The translations under genes and the position numbers were made by a program. From Russula earlei (Eukaryota > Basidiomycota > Agaricomycetes > Russulales > Russulaceae), in NCBI GenBank assembly GCA_025769875.1, contig JAGFNK010000554.1, forward strand, positions 1 to 33,977: a stretch of 33,977 nt of DNA, read 5' to 3'. Positions 8,238 to 17,798 of the stretch are shown here, piece by piece. The notes beneath the pieces are model-generated. The model did no database searches, was not told the origin of the DNA, and saw only the letters and a list, made by a program, of their open reading frames with translations. The first letter of the stretch is position 1; each line of letters opens with the position of its first letter.

Positions 8238-9598
8238 AAGTTCCTTGTCATACATCATATAGTTCCTCTGAGCTGGGTCCAATGATTTGGAGAAGTATGC
8301 AACTGGGTGGTACCAGTTTAGTTCATCTAGTTGTTCTAAAATGGAGCCGACTGCAAAGTTACTTGCATCACAGATCAAGCAGAATGGTCAGGAGTGGTCT
8401 GGTAGTGCTAAGATGGGTGCTTTTGTGAACACCTCGATGAGGATGTGAAAGGCCTTTTCTTCTTTGGGTCCCCAATGAAATGGGTAATCTTTCTTGGTTA
8501 GATTAAACAACAGGCGGGCCAGATGAGAGTATTGATGTATAAATTGTCTGTAGAAAGTATAAAAGCCTAAGAAGGGCTTGAACTTTGGTGACATTGGTAG
8601 GAGTTGGCCATTGTGTTATGCCTACTAGTTTATCTGAGTCCATTGATATGCATCCTTGGGATATCTGTATGCCTAGATAGATGGACGTTTGATGGAAAGC
8701 ACACTTCTCTGGTTTGAGGTATAAGTCATGTTCATGTAGGATTCTAAGGACTCTATGTGTCCATTGATCCAAATCCTGAATGGTGTTTGCCAAGATTAGT
8801 ATGTTGTCTAGGTATACCACAACATGCCCTGTTGTGATTAATGGCACTAAGATGTTGTTCATGAATTGTTGGAATGTGGCTGGTGCATTACATAGACCGA
8901 AGGTCATGATAAGTGGTTCAAAGAGGCCTAAGGGTGTTTTAAAGGCTGCTAGGTGTTCATCACCTTGCTGAAGTTGGATGTTATTATATCCTCATCATAT
9001 GTCAAACTTTGTGAAGTATTGTGCCCCCTGTAGTTTGTCAATAAGGTCTGGGATCAATGGTAGGGGATAGGCATATTTAATAGTGGTGGCATTAAGACCT
9101 TGATAGTCCTGTACTGGGTGCAGGGCACCACCTTTCTTTTCTACAAAGAAGAAGGGGCTAGCTATTGGCACTTTAGAGGGGTGAATAGTCCCTCTCTTGA
9201 GGTATTTGTCTAGATACTCTTTTAATGCTATTAACTCTTTTGGAGTGAGCCTATAGATGCTGCAGTCTTTTTGTGGGGCCCCTGGTTTGAGGTTAATGAC
9301 ATGATCCCATGGTGCATGAGCAGGGAGGCGTTGGGATGCTTGCTCATCAAACATGCTTTGCCAGGTCTTAAATTCAGTTGGGATTAGTTCCACAAGGGAC
9401 TGTGTTGGCTGGCTATCTTTTGCCAGCTTGGTAGAAGTGGTACTCTTTGCTTGGATGCATAATGGGTGGCATTGGAAGGCAGTATGAATTTGTTGGTTGA
9501 TGAGGGGTTCCTCCTTATCCATGGTGTCACAAAATATTAATGCTGCTATGTCCCTGAAAGATGGTTCTTCGTTTTCTGGGAAGGTGAGGGCATTGATC
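8238..9598 (-). pseudogene. Gyp-C reverse transcriptase and N-terminal RNase H
   Basis: The gypsy RT blocks are in order: VPIASPFFFVEKKGG and PVQDYQGLN, then AYPLPLIPDLIDKL, QYFTKFDI, FGLCNAPATFQQFMN, the catalytic loop as YLDN (family YLDD), YLKPEKCAFH, then the RNase H connection FLGFYTFYRQFI and ICDASNFAVG. The frame is broken by two consecutive TGA codons after FDI, by a frameshift near 8590 and by a TGA at 8388. The catalytic Asp-to-Asn change (codon 8803-8805) is a CpG transition. Upstream it connects to the protease region across Cop-D; downstream it continues at 2045. The protein would have been one Pol polyprotein. Confidence 0.92.
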
Positions 9599-9983
9599 TG
9601 TTGCGCAGCATAGAGCGCAGCTAACAGGCCAAGCAACCCACCTTAGAGGTTGTGCTAATGCTCAAGTGATATTGGGGTGTAGAGCGATATGTATACTCGT
9701 CTACAAGTATGGTATTTATACCTTTATGACCCAGGGCTGTTCCTAAGACCAAAAGAGGTGACTACAGGTGTCCACTATATCGCGCATTAAGTGACACATG
9801 ATGTGGAAACGTTCTAGACGCAGCATAAGGCTGCATCTTGTGATAGATAGCGTAGTATGTGTAACCCTATTGCCATAAGCGCATATACTAAAGTTCTGTC
9901 TAACACGTAACATCTATGAGCGGATCTTGAACCTTGTATGAAGGTCTTCGCCTTCTTTGATCCGTTCGGGTTCCAGTTCAACA
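9599..9983 (-). repeat. 3' LTR of Cop-D
   Basis: This 385-base repeat runs from TGTTGAAC to GCGCAACA on the minus strand. TATAAATA lies at about 9713-9720, and a 7-pair stem-loop (ATACTTG, loop TAGA, CGAGTAT; 9710-9693) follows within a few bases, closer to the TATA box than in the other families. Confidence 0.95.
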
Positions 9984-9992
9984 CTCCCCCTT
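9984..9992 (-). other. Polypurine tract of Cop-D
   Basis: AAGGGGGAG on the minus strand directly precedes the LTR start TGTTGAAC, the expected plus-strand primer site. Confidence 0.85.
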
Positions 9993-10032
9993 GCTAAGTG
10001 CATTGGTAGATGCCATGAGCATTTTCCCACAT

Positions 10033-12309
10033 TCAGGGGTAGAACATTAGTCCTAGTTGCTCCCTGAATTTGAGGAACTTGACGTGACCAAGGTTCTTGG
10101 TGAACATGTCAGCAGGGTTGTTAGCCCCTTCAATAAAGAATAGCTCCACCTGTTTGTTTTGTATGACTTCACGAATGAAGTGATAGCGCAAATCAATGTG
10201 TTTGATGCGCTTTTCTTGCACAGGATTGGAGGCTAAGAATATTGAGCCTTGGTTATCACCGAACAGTGGGATAGGAGCAAGATTAATGCCAAGTTCTGTT
10301 AGTAAGGATTTAATCCAAACTAACTGTCTGCTTGTGTCAGAGAGCGACATATACTCGGCTTCAGTGGAGGAGAGCGCGACTGTTTTCTGCACTCGTGAGT
10401 TCCACGAAAATATTGCTCCAGCCAGGTTCACCATATAGCCTGTAGTGGACTTCCGATTAGTCGGATCAGAAGCCCAGTCAGAGTCGGCATATGCCATCAA
10501 GCCGCCATTTGATGGTCCATCATAGACCAAGGCATAATTGGCAGTTCCCAAGAGGTATCGGCAAATATAGAATGCACGATTTAGATGGTCCTCTGAGGGA
10601 TTGGCAGCATGTTGCGACAACTTAGTGACCACAAAGGCTATGTCTGGACGTGTTCCAAGCATTATGTACAGGAGTGATCCTATAACTTGCTGGAATTTTG
10701 ACCGCAAGGCTGGGTCAGCAGCGGAAGTGTTGGGAGAGGGGTGATAGCCCTCTGGTAGCGGAGTAGGAGCAGGGTTTGCATTAAGCAAGTCGAAACGCTG
10801 CAGCACTTTCCTAAGATACTCAGTCTGGTCCAGATGTATTTGGCCAGACTTGCGTATGATGTGCATGCATAGAAATTCTTGGGCATCACCCAGATCTCGA
10901 CATTCCCAGAGCTTCATGAAGCGCTCCTTTGTTTTATTGATTTGTTTTTTGTCTGCTCCAAAGAAGAGCACATCATCAACATAGACGATGGCTATGATGC
11001 TCTTGTCTTTACTAACAAAGAGCCCAGAGTCAGACATAAGGCGAATAAGGCCGAGCAAGGCCATGGACTTGTCAAGGGCTTTCCACCAAGCAAGTGCCAC
11101 TTGCTTGAGTCCATATATTGCGCGTTTAAGGCGCATGACTTTACGCTCTTGGCCTTTTATTTTGAAGCCCTCAGGTTGCTCCATATAGAGCTCTTCATTG
11201 AGCTCACCATAGAGAAAGGCAGTCTTGATGTCTAGTCCGCTAATGTGCCAGTTTTTGAGCGCTGTGAGTGCAATCATCAGGCGGACTGTCTCAAACCGTA
11301 CCATGGGTGAGAATATTTTGTCATAGTCAATGCCTTCTACTTGGGAGAAGCCTTTGGCGACTAGTCTGGCTTTTTTACGACCATCAGACTTAAGGTCAAA
11401 TACCCATCTATTTTTAATGATTTTGTGATCCTTGGGAGGATCGACTAGTTTGAAGACTTTGCGTCTGCAGAGGGATTCCAACTCCTCGCGACAAGCATCT
11501 TTCCACTCCTTTTGGAGTTCACTTGGCATTCGCAGAATGTCCCTAAAGGTCCATTCGCGAATCTTCGCAGTATCAGGTGCTTCTGAACTTAGTGGAACTG
11601 CTTGGGCAAGCAGATAGTTCAGAAATTTGACTCCCCCTTCCCTTGCAAGACGTAGAATGTCTTCTACCTCATCCTCAGAGGCTTGCGGTGGTTGATCATC
11701 AAGGACGACAGGAGGGTAAGGGCCTGGTGCGGCCGATCCTGACGTACTACCCTCACCGGGGCTACCAGGTTGGTTTTCTGTCATTGTTCTCCATGTGCGT
11801 GTGCACCGAACGTCTTTTTCCACTTCTGTGGGGTGTCTGCGTTCACCATAGACGTTGCCTGGATGGGTAGGTACTTTCCTCAACCGCTGAGACCTTTGAA
11901 GAGGTACAGATTCTTCAACAGGAGGAGGGGACGGTGTAGGAGGGACAGGCATTTGCTCACATTCCTCTTCCTCTGGCGCCTGTATAGGCTGCTCATTGTC
12001 CTCACTTTTGATTGTAGGGAATGGGTCGTCAACACCAGGAATGGTGTCTTCGACAGGTTGTTGCGGTAGTTCCTCACGTGGTTCATTAATCCGCGTGGTA
12101 CCTTTAGTGCGCGCTTTGTCGCATTTGGGGTACAGGGTCTCATCGTACAGGGCGGTAGCATTAGTGTAAAGCATATTATTTGGGAGCCTCATGAAGAGTG
12201 AGGCTTTGATCCCCTCAGTGTGACCAAGGTAGATCATTAGCTCGCTTTTAGGCGAAAAGCTTATTGACTCGACGCTTTTCTGGTATGTGCACATATGCAC
12301 CGCAACCAA
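10033..12309 (-). pseudogene. Cop-D reverse transcriptase and RNase H
   Basis: The segment starts in the linker after integrase, a Pro/Glu-rich stretch, and then holds the copia RT blocks: WKDACREELESLCRRKVFKL, KNRWVFDLKSDG, RLVAKGFSQVEGIDY, ALTALKNWHISGLDIKTAFLYG, AIYGLKQVALAWW, the catalytic YVDD, and LLYIMLGTRPDIAF. RNase H follows with AYADSDWASD, KSTTGYM, ALSSTEAEYMSL and DNQGSIFLA, ending in DMFTKNL. The catalytic residues are intact. The frame overlaps the protease-integrase frame in a different phase at 12248-12309: an extra T in a four-T run (about 12254-12257) has split one polyprotein. Apart from that shift the 758 codons are open. Confidence 0.93.
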
Positions 12310-13843
12310 ATACTCTGAGGTGTGAGATATCAGGGACCTCGTTCTTTAGGACTTCGTAGGGTGTACGCCATCGAAGGCGTCTGGCAGGTGTCCTATTGTA
12401 ACAGTGTGTCCCATGATTCACTGCAAATTCCCACCAGGAGGGAGGTAGACAAGCTTCAAGGTGCATTGCCTGAGCTTTGTCCATTGCAGTGCGCATAAAG
12501 CACTCTGCGCGTCCATTCTGTTGTGGAGTGTATGGGGCACTTTGCAGGATTTTAATTCCTTCGTCCTTTAGGATGTTATCAAAGGCCTCAGACTTGTACT
12601 CTCCGCCAGCATCGGACATCCACTCTTTGATTCCTGCTTTGTATTGGTTCTTGACCATAGCAAGGAATTGTTTGACGGCCATTATGGTCAACTTTTTATA
12701 TTTTAAGAGTGTGATCCATGCATAGGAGGAATAATCGTCAATGAAACTGACGAAATATTTGTACTTATAATACGACTTCACAGGGAAACTCTTAAGGTCC
12801 GAGTGAATACGCTTGAACGGTGCGAAAGCACGAGTTTCAGAAGGGGGGTGCGCAGATGCAGGCATTTTGCCTTGCGCGCAGCCAGGACATACCGGCTGTT
12901 CCTGAGGGATTTTCAGGTCTTCAGGGAGACCCTTGGTATGTGTCTTTGCACGTGTTACGACATCCTTAGATGGGTGGCCAAGGTGTCGGTGAATGACATC
13001 ATAATCTACCGTGTAGATAAGAGAATGTGCTTGCGCGCTTTCAATTGAGGTGTCTAACCAATACGTAGTTTGACCCGGGAATAAGGGGTAAGAGGACAGG
13101 ATTATACGTCCGTCCTCTCGTAGGGAAATATGTCTATTATTCCCTAATGCATGCATCCCTTGTTGTAAAAACTCCCCCATAGATAATATCCGAGTGTTAT
13201 TTTGGGAATATAGAGAACAGGAGAAATGCGTGTGACAACATGTTTTAGAGTTGACAGTGTGCCGAAGCAACACAGCGCCTTTGCCTTCCACATATATAGT
13301 GTTATCGGCAGTTTTAACAGGGGATCTTTCGTGCGGCAAAGCCGGTGTATACTCTATAAAGTCTTTTATTTCGAAGGTGAAGTGTGCTGACGTGCCAGAG
13401 TCAAGGAGCCATAAGGATCCCATTTTACTCAAGTCGTGCTTTCCTCTACATCTCGAACAATTTGTGTTACATTCACTATGCAGGGAACTACTTCCTGCGC
13501 TAATTTGTACATTGTGCGATACAAGCGAACACTTATTAGACATATCTAGCCTGTTTAGGGGCTGGGGAGATGCTAAAAGGTTCTTTAGCGAGTGAAAAGA
13601 GAGAGGGAGGCACATGCACGCTTTGTTATCTTCAGGGTCGCTGCCCCAATCAAGCGCTTCATCCGACGGAGTCGGAGCACGCTCAGGGGTGGCAGCACCT
13701 TCTGGGATACCATCATATATATCGAATAAATCCAATGTATTTGTTTGGGCGAAGTCGCCATTGTCCTGGTCCATTGGCTCAGGGATGGGCGACGGGAGTT
13801 TGACTGCACTTGTCGAGGCAGCGGATTGAGTCGAGATCCGCTG
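12248..13843 (-). pseudogene. Cop-D protease and integrase
   Basis: This follows gag in the same frame after a single TAG. It has a Cys/His cluster (CNTNCSRCRGKH), the aspartic protease motif LWLLDSGTSAHFTF, the integrase HHCC zinc domain (HRHLGHPS ... CPGCAQGK), and the D,D,E core: Asp in RIHSDLKSF, Asp in MSDAGGEYKS, Glu in PQQNGRAECFMRT. It ends prematurely at KLFA because of the one-base shift. Integrase would insert the cDNA; protease would process the polyprotein. All catalytic residues visible here are present, consistent with a young element. Confidence 0.92.
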
Positions 13844-14887
13844 CTAGAGGGTCTTGACTGTCTGTATAGTGGGAGTTACCCCAAGATCGTCAGCAAGATC
13901 AAGTGCTTTGTTTAAGGCCTTGTAAGGGCCGTGAGTGCGTTTGCAAGGGTCAGTCGCAGTAGGGACGGTACGTTGTTGGATCCCCGAAGGACCCAGATGG
14001 GCGATAGTGGTAATGGTTGGGAGTGGGAGTGTGGCAACATCCGCAATGTGGGAGTGTCCGGGACCATGGCTGTGATCGGCCTTCTCCTTGCCTTTCCCTT
14101 TTCCTTTGCTGCTGCGCTTACCGTGCTGGCGCTTATCCTTATCTTCATCGCGCTTGGGCTTATTGCCCTGCTGCTGATTGGAGAAGGAAGGGTCACCGTG
14201 CTTGCGCTTGACAGCTGAGAGCTTCTGCGCACTGTGCTTTTTGTTTGTGCCACGATTCACCTCAGTTTGGTATTGAGAGACAATAGCCTCTTGGACATCC
14301 TTCGGACTAAGATTGGCTAGATCATAGTTCTGAGTGACAATGTGGACAAGCATTTCCCATTTCAGGGGAATGGCTGCAAGCATGATGAGCGCCTGTAAGG
14401 CGTCAGGAATGATAAGGGAGGATGCGGTGAGGCCCTGGAATGCAGCGTGTATCCGATCCATTTGTGGGCCAGGATGCTGGCTTGGGTTAATGCGAATGGA
14501 AATGGCTTCTTTGAAGTCCTTATAGATGCTAGTGGTCGTTGCCGTGCCATAAAGGGTATCTAGGTGATTCCAGATAGTCTCAGCGTTATCCAAAGACGTA
14601 AGGTCTTGTTGGATCGCGATGCTCGATCTAAGGACCATATGACTGACTGCCATATCATTCCCTTTGTTCCATTCTTTCACAGCTGCCAAAGCGACAGTCT
14701 GGGCAGCAATCTCTTCGGCAAGAGGCGCCTGAGGAAGGCCAGGGATGGTAGGCAGTTCAAAAGTGCCATTGCAATAACCCCACAGTCCAACGGACATGAG
14801 ATAGGCTTTCATAGCCTTTGACCAAATACCATAGTTCGCACCATCAAGGATGGGGACAACAGGGGCAGAGGGTTGAGACGACAACAT
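13844..14887 (-). CDS. Cop-D Gag (capsid protein), 347 codons
   Basis: The start is the first ATG after the primer-binding site, 155 bases inside the internal region, and gives MLSSQPSAPVVPILDGANYGIWSK, the typical copia Gag opening (a short linker, then NY..W.). A UBN2-like Gag body follows (SIRINPSQHPGPQMDRIHAAFQGL, then LANLSPKDVQEAIV), and a Lys/Arg/Gly-rich tail. No CCHC zinc knuckle is visible in the tail, which is unusual. It ends at TAG in the same frame as the following protease. The next codons are CAG CGG, so the stop may be a true Gag end with readthrough or a point mutation. Confidence 0.85.
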   Translation of the reverse strand: MLSSQPSAPVVPILDGANYGIWSKAMKAYLMSVGLWGYCNGTFELPTIPGLPQAPLAEEIAAQTVALAAVKEWNKGNDMAVSHMVLRSSIAIQQDLTSLDNAETIWNHLDTLYGTATTTSIYKDFKEAISIRINPSQHPGPQMDRIHAAFQGLTASSLIIPDALQALIMLAAIPLKWEMLVHIVTQNYDLANLSPKDVQEAIVSQYQTEVNRGTNKKHSAQKLSAVKRKHGDPSFSNQQQGNKPKRDEDKDKRQHGKRSSKGKGKGKEKADHSHGPGHSHIADVATLPLPTITTIAHLGPSGIQQRTVPTATDPCKRTHGPYKALNKALDLADDLGVTPTIQTVKTL

Positions 14888-15041
14888 TGTAGCTGTTAGA
14901 AGAGGGCTTAGAGGTCGTCAGTAAGAGTATTGTATTCAAACAAGCCGACATAGTCTCCCCATAGGGTAGACTAGCTCGCCGCAGCATGCAGGCTTCAGGG
15001 ATGCTTCGCCATCGTTGCAGCCGATGAAGGCGCATGGCTTG

Positions 15042-15055
15042 CAGGGCCCATAACC
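15042..15055 (-). other. Primer-binding site of Cop-D, half initiator tRNA-Met
   Basis: GGTTATGGGCCCTG on the minus strand abuts the LTR end CAACA. It is identical to the site in Cop-G at 2938-2951. The 14888-15041 leader between it and gag has no other feature that I recognise. Confidence 0.85.
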
Positions 15056-15439
15056 TGTTGCGCAGCATAGAGTGCAGCTAACAGGCCAAGCAACCCACCT
15101 TAGAGGTTGTGCTAATGCTCAAGTGATATTGGGGTGTAGAGCAATATGTATACTCGTCTACAAGTATGGTATTTATACCTTATGACCCAGGGCTGTTCCT
15201 AAGACCAAAAGAGGTGACTACAGGTGTCCACTATATCGCGCATTAAGTGACGCGTGATGTGGAAACGTTCTAGACGCAGCATAAGGCTGCATCTTGTGAT
15301 AGATAGCGTAGTATGCGTAACCCTATTGCCATAAGCGCATATACTAAAGTTCTGTCTAACATGTAACATCTATGAGTGGATCTTGAACCTTGTATGAAGG
15401 TCTTCGCCTTCTTTGATCCGTTCGGGTTCTGGTTCAACA
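15056..15439 (-). repeat. 5' LTR of Cop-D
   Basis: This 384-base copy differs from the 3' LTR by one indel and nine transitions, each fitting loss of a CpG. It has TATAAATA near 15170-15177 and the stem-loop at 15150-15167. Confidence 0.95.
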
Positions 15440-15998
15440 TGATCATCCCTCCCTGTGTATTGTGAGTTGATGGGACCATTATAAAAGGTTGTGTCATTAT
15501 ACATGTTGCAGGACAATTCCACAAGGTGATAGTGTCATTGGTCCAATTGATGTCCGGGTTGTGATGTCTTAGCCAGTTGGTACCCAGGATAATATCATGG
15601 TCTCCTATGTTACTAACAAGGAATTCTGCTTGTTTGTCATGTGTGCCTCCCATCGCTTTGATCCACAGTTGCTGGATGGTACTATATCTAATTAAGCCAT
15701 TAGTGTTTGTAGTGCTGTCCACATTCTGTGCTGGTAGGGGCTTTTGCAAACTGCGAAGATGGAGGTTATGTTGGTTCACAAATATTTCATGGATTATCAT
15801 TCCTTCTGCCCTGCTGTCCATGAGGGCACTTGCACCAATTTCCTTGCCACTAAGTTTCCCCATGAGTGTTACTTTCAAGCCTATGGAAGGGGATCTTATA
15901 TTCTTTGTAAAGACTTTGGGGTAATTGATTTGTATGGGTATAGTGGCAATCTGTACCGTATTCCTTAGCGGTGCACTAAGGGGTTCAATCAAAAATCC
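15440..15998 (-). pseudogene. Gyp-C aspartic protease region
   Basis: The gypsy protease motif reads ALMDSRAEGMII where the family has DSGAEG, so the glycine after the active-site serine is replaced by Arg (codon 15810-15812, a CpG transition). The later hallmark HDIILGTNWLRHHNPDINW is intact. The frame opens near SYGFLIEPLSAPLRNTVQI, in -1 phase relative to gag, and runs unbroken into the Cop-D insertion after QGGMI. Protease would mature Gag-Pol. The lost active-site glycine makes the product inactive. Confidence 0.9.
15989..15995 (-). other. Candidate -1 frameshift site at the Gyp-C gag/pol junction
   Basis: In the gag frame the codons are GAT TTT TGA; the protease frame is reached by a -1 slip on the five-T run. 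Gyp-A has a similar run at the same place (28534-28540). An ordinary indel is the alternative. Confidence 0.35.
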
Positions 15999-16042
15999 AT
16001 AGGAGCAGAATGGGGATGTGGAATGTTAGTGGTGAGACTCTC

Positions 16043-16835
16043 TCACCAAGTTACAAGAGATGCAATATGAACCAGATCAGTTTCTTTCTGTTCAGGTTGT
16101 TCTTCCTGAATGATGGCTGAATGGACTGCTGTCTGTGAGGACTGTCCAGGGTGGTGAGCACAAGAAGTGGCTTTCTTTGACCTACAGTCTTTAGCCATGT
16201 GGTTTGGTTTGCCACAGTAATAGCATAGTTTTAGTTCAGTGCAGCATTGTTTCTTGGCCTTGGCAAGAGTGTTATGTGGAGCATTGGTGTTCCAGTGCTG
16301 CTCGCCTGGTTCCCCCTGATAGAGGTTGATTTCTACTGGGGCATCTGGGTCATTAGTGGTTAGGCCCCTTGCTTGTATGGTTGGTTTTTCTGTATGGAAT
16401 GATGGTGACATACACATGTGATATACTTGATCAAACTCATGTGCCTTCTTGACCAGTGCCGCTAAGGTAGTTGGGGCAGGCATTATACCCAGTATCTTTG
16501 TGTGGATCCCTTGATTTAGGTTACAGTGGAAAGCAAACATTTTGGTGTTCTCATCTGCTTGTGAGTGGGTTGCATGATGGGACCACTTCTGGTACCATTC
16601 ATTGAATGGGGTGTTGCCCTGTCAAAGGGAGTGCATTAAGGCATTTGATTCTAACTGTGCATCTGCTGGGATGAAATGGTCAGCAAATGCTGTCTTAAAG
16701 TCTTGCCAAGAGCCATAATTGATTGGCTGTAAGGCTTGGGCTTTTGTCGTTAGTTCTTGAGCCCAAGTCCCAGCTGGGGTACCAATTTTGAAGTGTGTAA
16801 GGGCAGCTGCAACCCTCTTTCCCTCATCTGGGAAT
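16043..16835 (-). pseudogene. Gyp-C Gag C-terminal part with zinc knuckle
   Basis: From FPDEGKRVAAALTHFKIG the frame runs through a typical gypsy retrotransposon Gag core (WAQELTTKAQALQPINYGSW, FNEWYQKW, GIMPAPTTLAALVKKAHEFD) to a single CCHC knuckle CYYCGKPNHMAKDC near 16180-16220. That knuckle binds the RNA genome. A TGA at 16622-16624 replaces an expected Arg (CGA). Upstream it continues across the solo LTR at 16836-17798. The gag frame as read hits TGA at 16043, shortly before the protease frame opens. Confidence 0.85.
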
Positions 16836-17068
16836 TTTCAAGACTCACTGTTGAACTATCCAGTTCAAGAGCAAGGGATGAGCTCGAAGACGAGTCGATA
16901 GACATCCAAGACTGCGTGGGCAAGAAGTAGAGTCCAGAGTAGTAACAGATACCAGAGAGGTATTGTTACTGTGAGAGTCGAGCAATCACGCAGAGAAGAG
17001 GCCAGGGTAGTCACAAGGGGATGGTCCTTAAAGGAGTATCCCAGGGATGGAGAGTGCCATAAACAAAT

Positions 17069-17112
17069 GGACAGTCTGAGGACTGTCCGCTACTTTATTG
17101 AGCGCTTATATA
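17069..17112 (-). promoter_or_regulatory. TATA box and perfect 8-bp stem-loop
   Basis: On the minus strand TATATAAG (17112-17105) is followed by GGACAGTC, loop CTCA, GACTGTCC (17088-17069). It is the diverged counterpart of the LTR-F hairpin, with a stronger stem. Confidence 0.6.
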
Positions 17113-17195
17113 CTACAAGAGAACTGCTAAAATAGGGAACAAGTCATAACCTTGTTATCAAGCACCACAGAGTGATGAGTAAGAAGTTGGAGGAC

Positions 17196-17229
17196 GCTTA
17201 CTGAGCATGCTCAGTCATGCTCAGTAAGC
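17196..17229. repeat. Perfect 14-bp inverted repeat
   Basis: GCTTACTGAGCATG (17196-17209) and CATGCTCAGTAAGC (17216-17229) are separated by six bases. It lies in the U3 region of the solo LTR. Confidence 0.85.
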
Positions 17230-17650
17230 TGCTGAGTAAGAAGCTTCTCTTGATGAGTAAGAGCTTCCATTGTCCACGTGTTCACTGCTTTAGTGCACGT
17301 GCAAGCACCTGATTCATTTCCTGTTAGTTAGTTTAGGGCCGGTCATTTGAGGACTTGTAGTTTGGTTAGGGAATAGTGTTATCTTATAAGGCCCTTATAT
17401 AGTTCTATTAGGGTCCTTAGAGTCGACCCTAATACTTCTATTAAGGTCCTTAGTGTTGCCTTATAGTTCGTTCTATAGTTATTAGAGTTGGTCTAATAAC
17501 GCATTGTAGGGCCTTTGATACTAGGTTAGTACCTATTGTAGAGTTCCTAGGGTCGTTCCAAAGGGTCTTTAGGAAGGCCCTAATGCTGTCCTTTGTTGCT
17601 AGAAGGGTTGCCTTTAAGTGGGGGCTTGCTGTATGTCGATTGTGCCGAGA

Positions 17651-17678
17651 ATCGCTCGCGCAACAATGCGCGAGCGAT
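17651..17678. repeat. Perfect 12-bp CpG-rich inverted repeat
   Basis: ATCGCTCGCGCA and TGCGCGAGCGAT are separated by ACAA. It is near the U3 end of the solo LTR and has kept all its CpG sites although the surroundings have lost many. Confidence 0.85.
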
Positions 17679-17798
17679 ATTGTGGACACCTCTACTCACC
17701 CCTTTTGCTCATGTGAACATGGTGACACCATAGAGGCTGGGTTTCCTCCTATAAGGAAGGGTCCTTCAAGGACCCTCTCCGGAGAATGGTTCATGACA

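Larger units (their letters stand above)
9599..15439 (-). mobile_element. Cop-D: near-complete Ty1/copia retrotransposon, 5.84 kb
   Basis: Two LTRs (9599-9983 and 15056-15439) bound an internal region with primer-binding site, gag, protease, integrase, RT, RNase H and polypurine tract in copia order on the minus strand. TGATC flanks both sides (9594-9598 and 15440-15444), and removing the element with one TGATC restores the Gyp-C frame. Only two lesions are visible in the polyprotein: an in-frame TAG at 13844 and a one-base shift near 12255. The LTRs differ at nine positions and one indel by my alignment, so it is the youngest large element here. Confidence 0.95.
16836..17798 (-). mobile_element. 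Solo LTR related to LTR-F, with GGAAT target duplication
   Basis: GGAAT at 16831-16835 and 17799-17803 flanks a 963-base repeat that reads TGTCATGAACC to GAGTCTTGAAA on the minus strand. LTR-F starts TGTTATGAACC and ends GTCTTGACA, and both share the stretch around the TATA box and hairpin, so they are related. The last bases have decayed from ACA to AAA. Joining the flanks restores the gag frame (LDSF, then PDEG). Degenerate AGGGTCCTTAG-type repeats fill 17395-17560. Confidence 0.9.

Noticed and set aside
11643..12069. Plus-strand ORFs inside Cop-D
   Set aside because: They are shadows of the integrase-RT linker on the minus strand.
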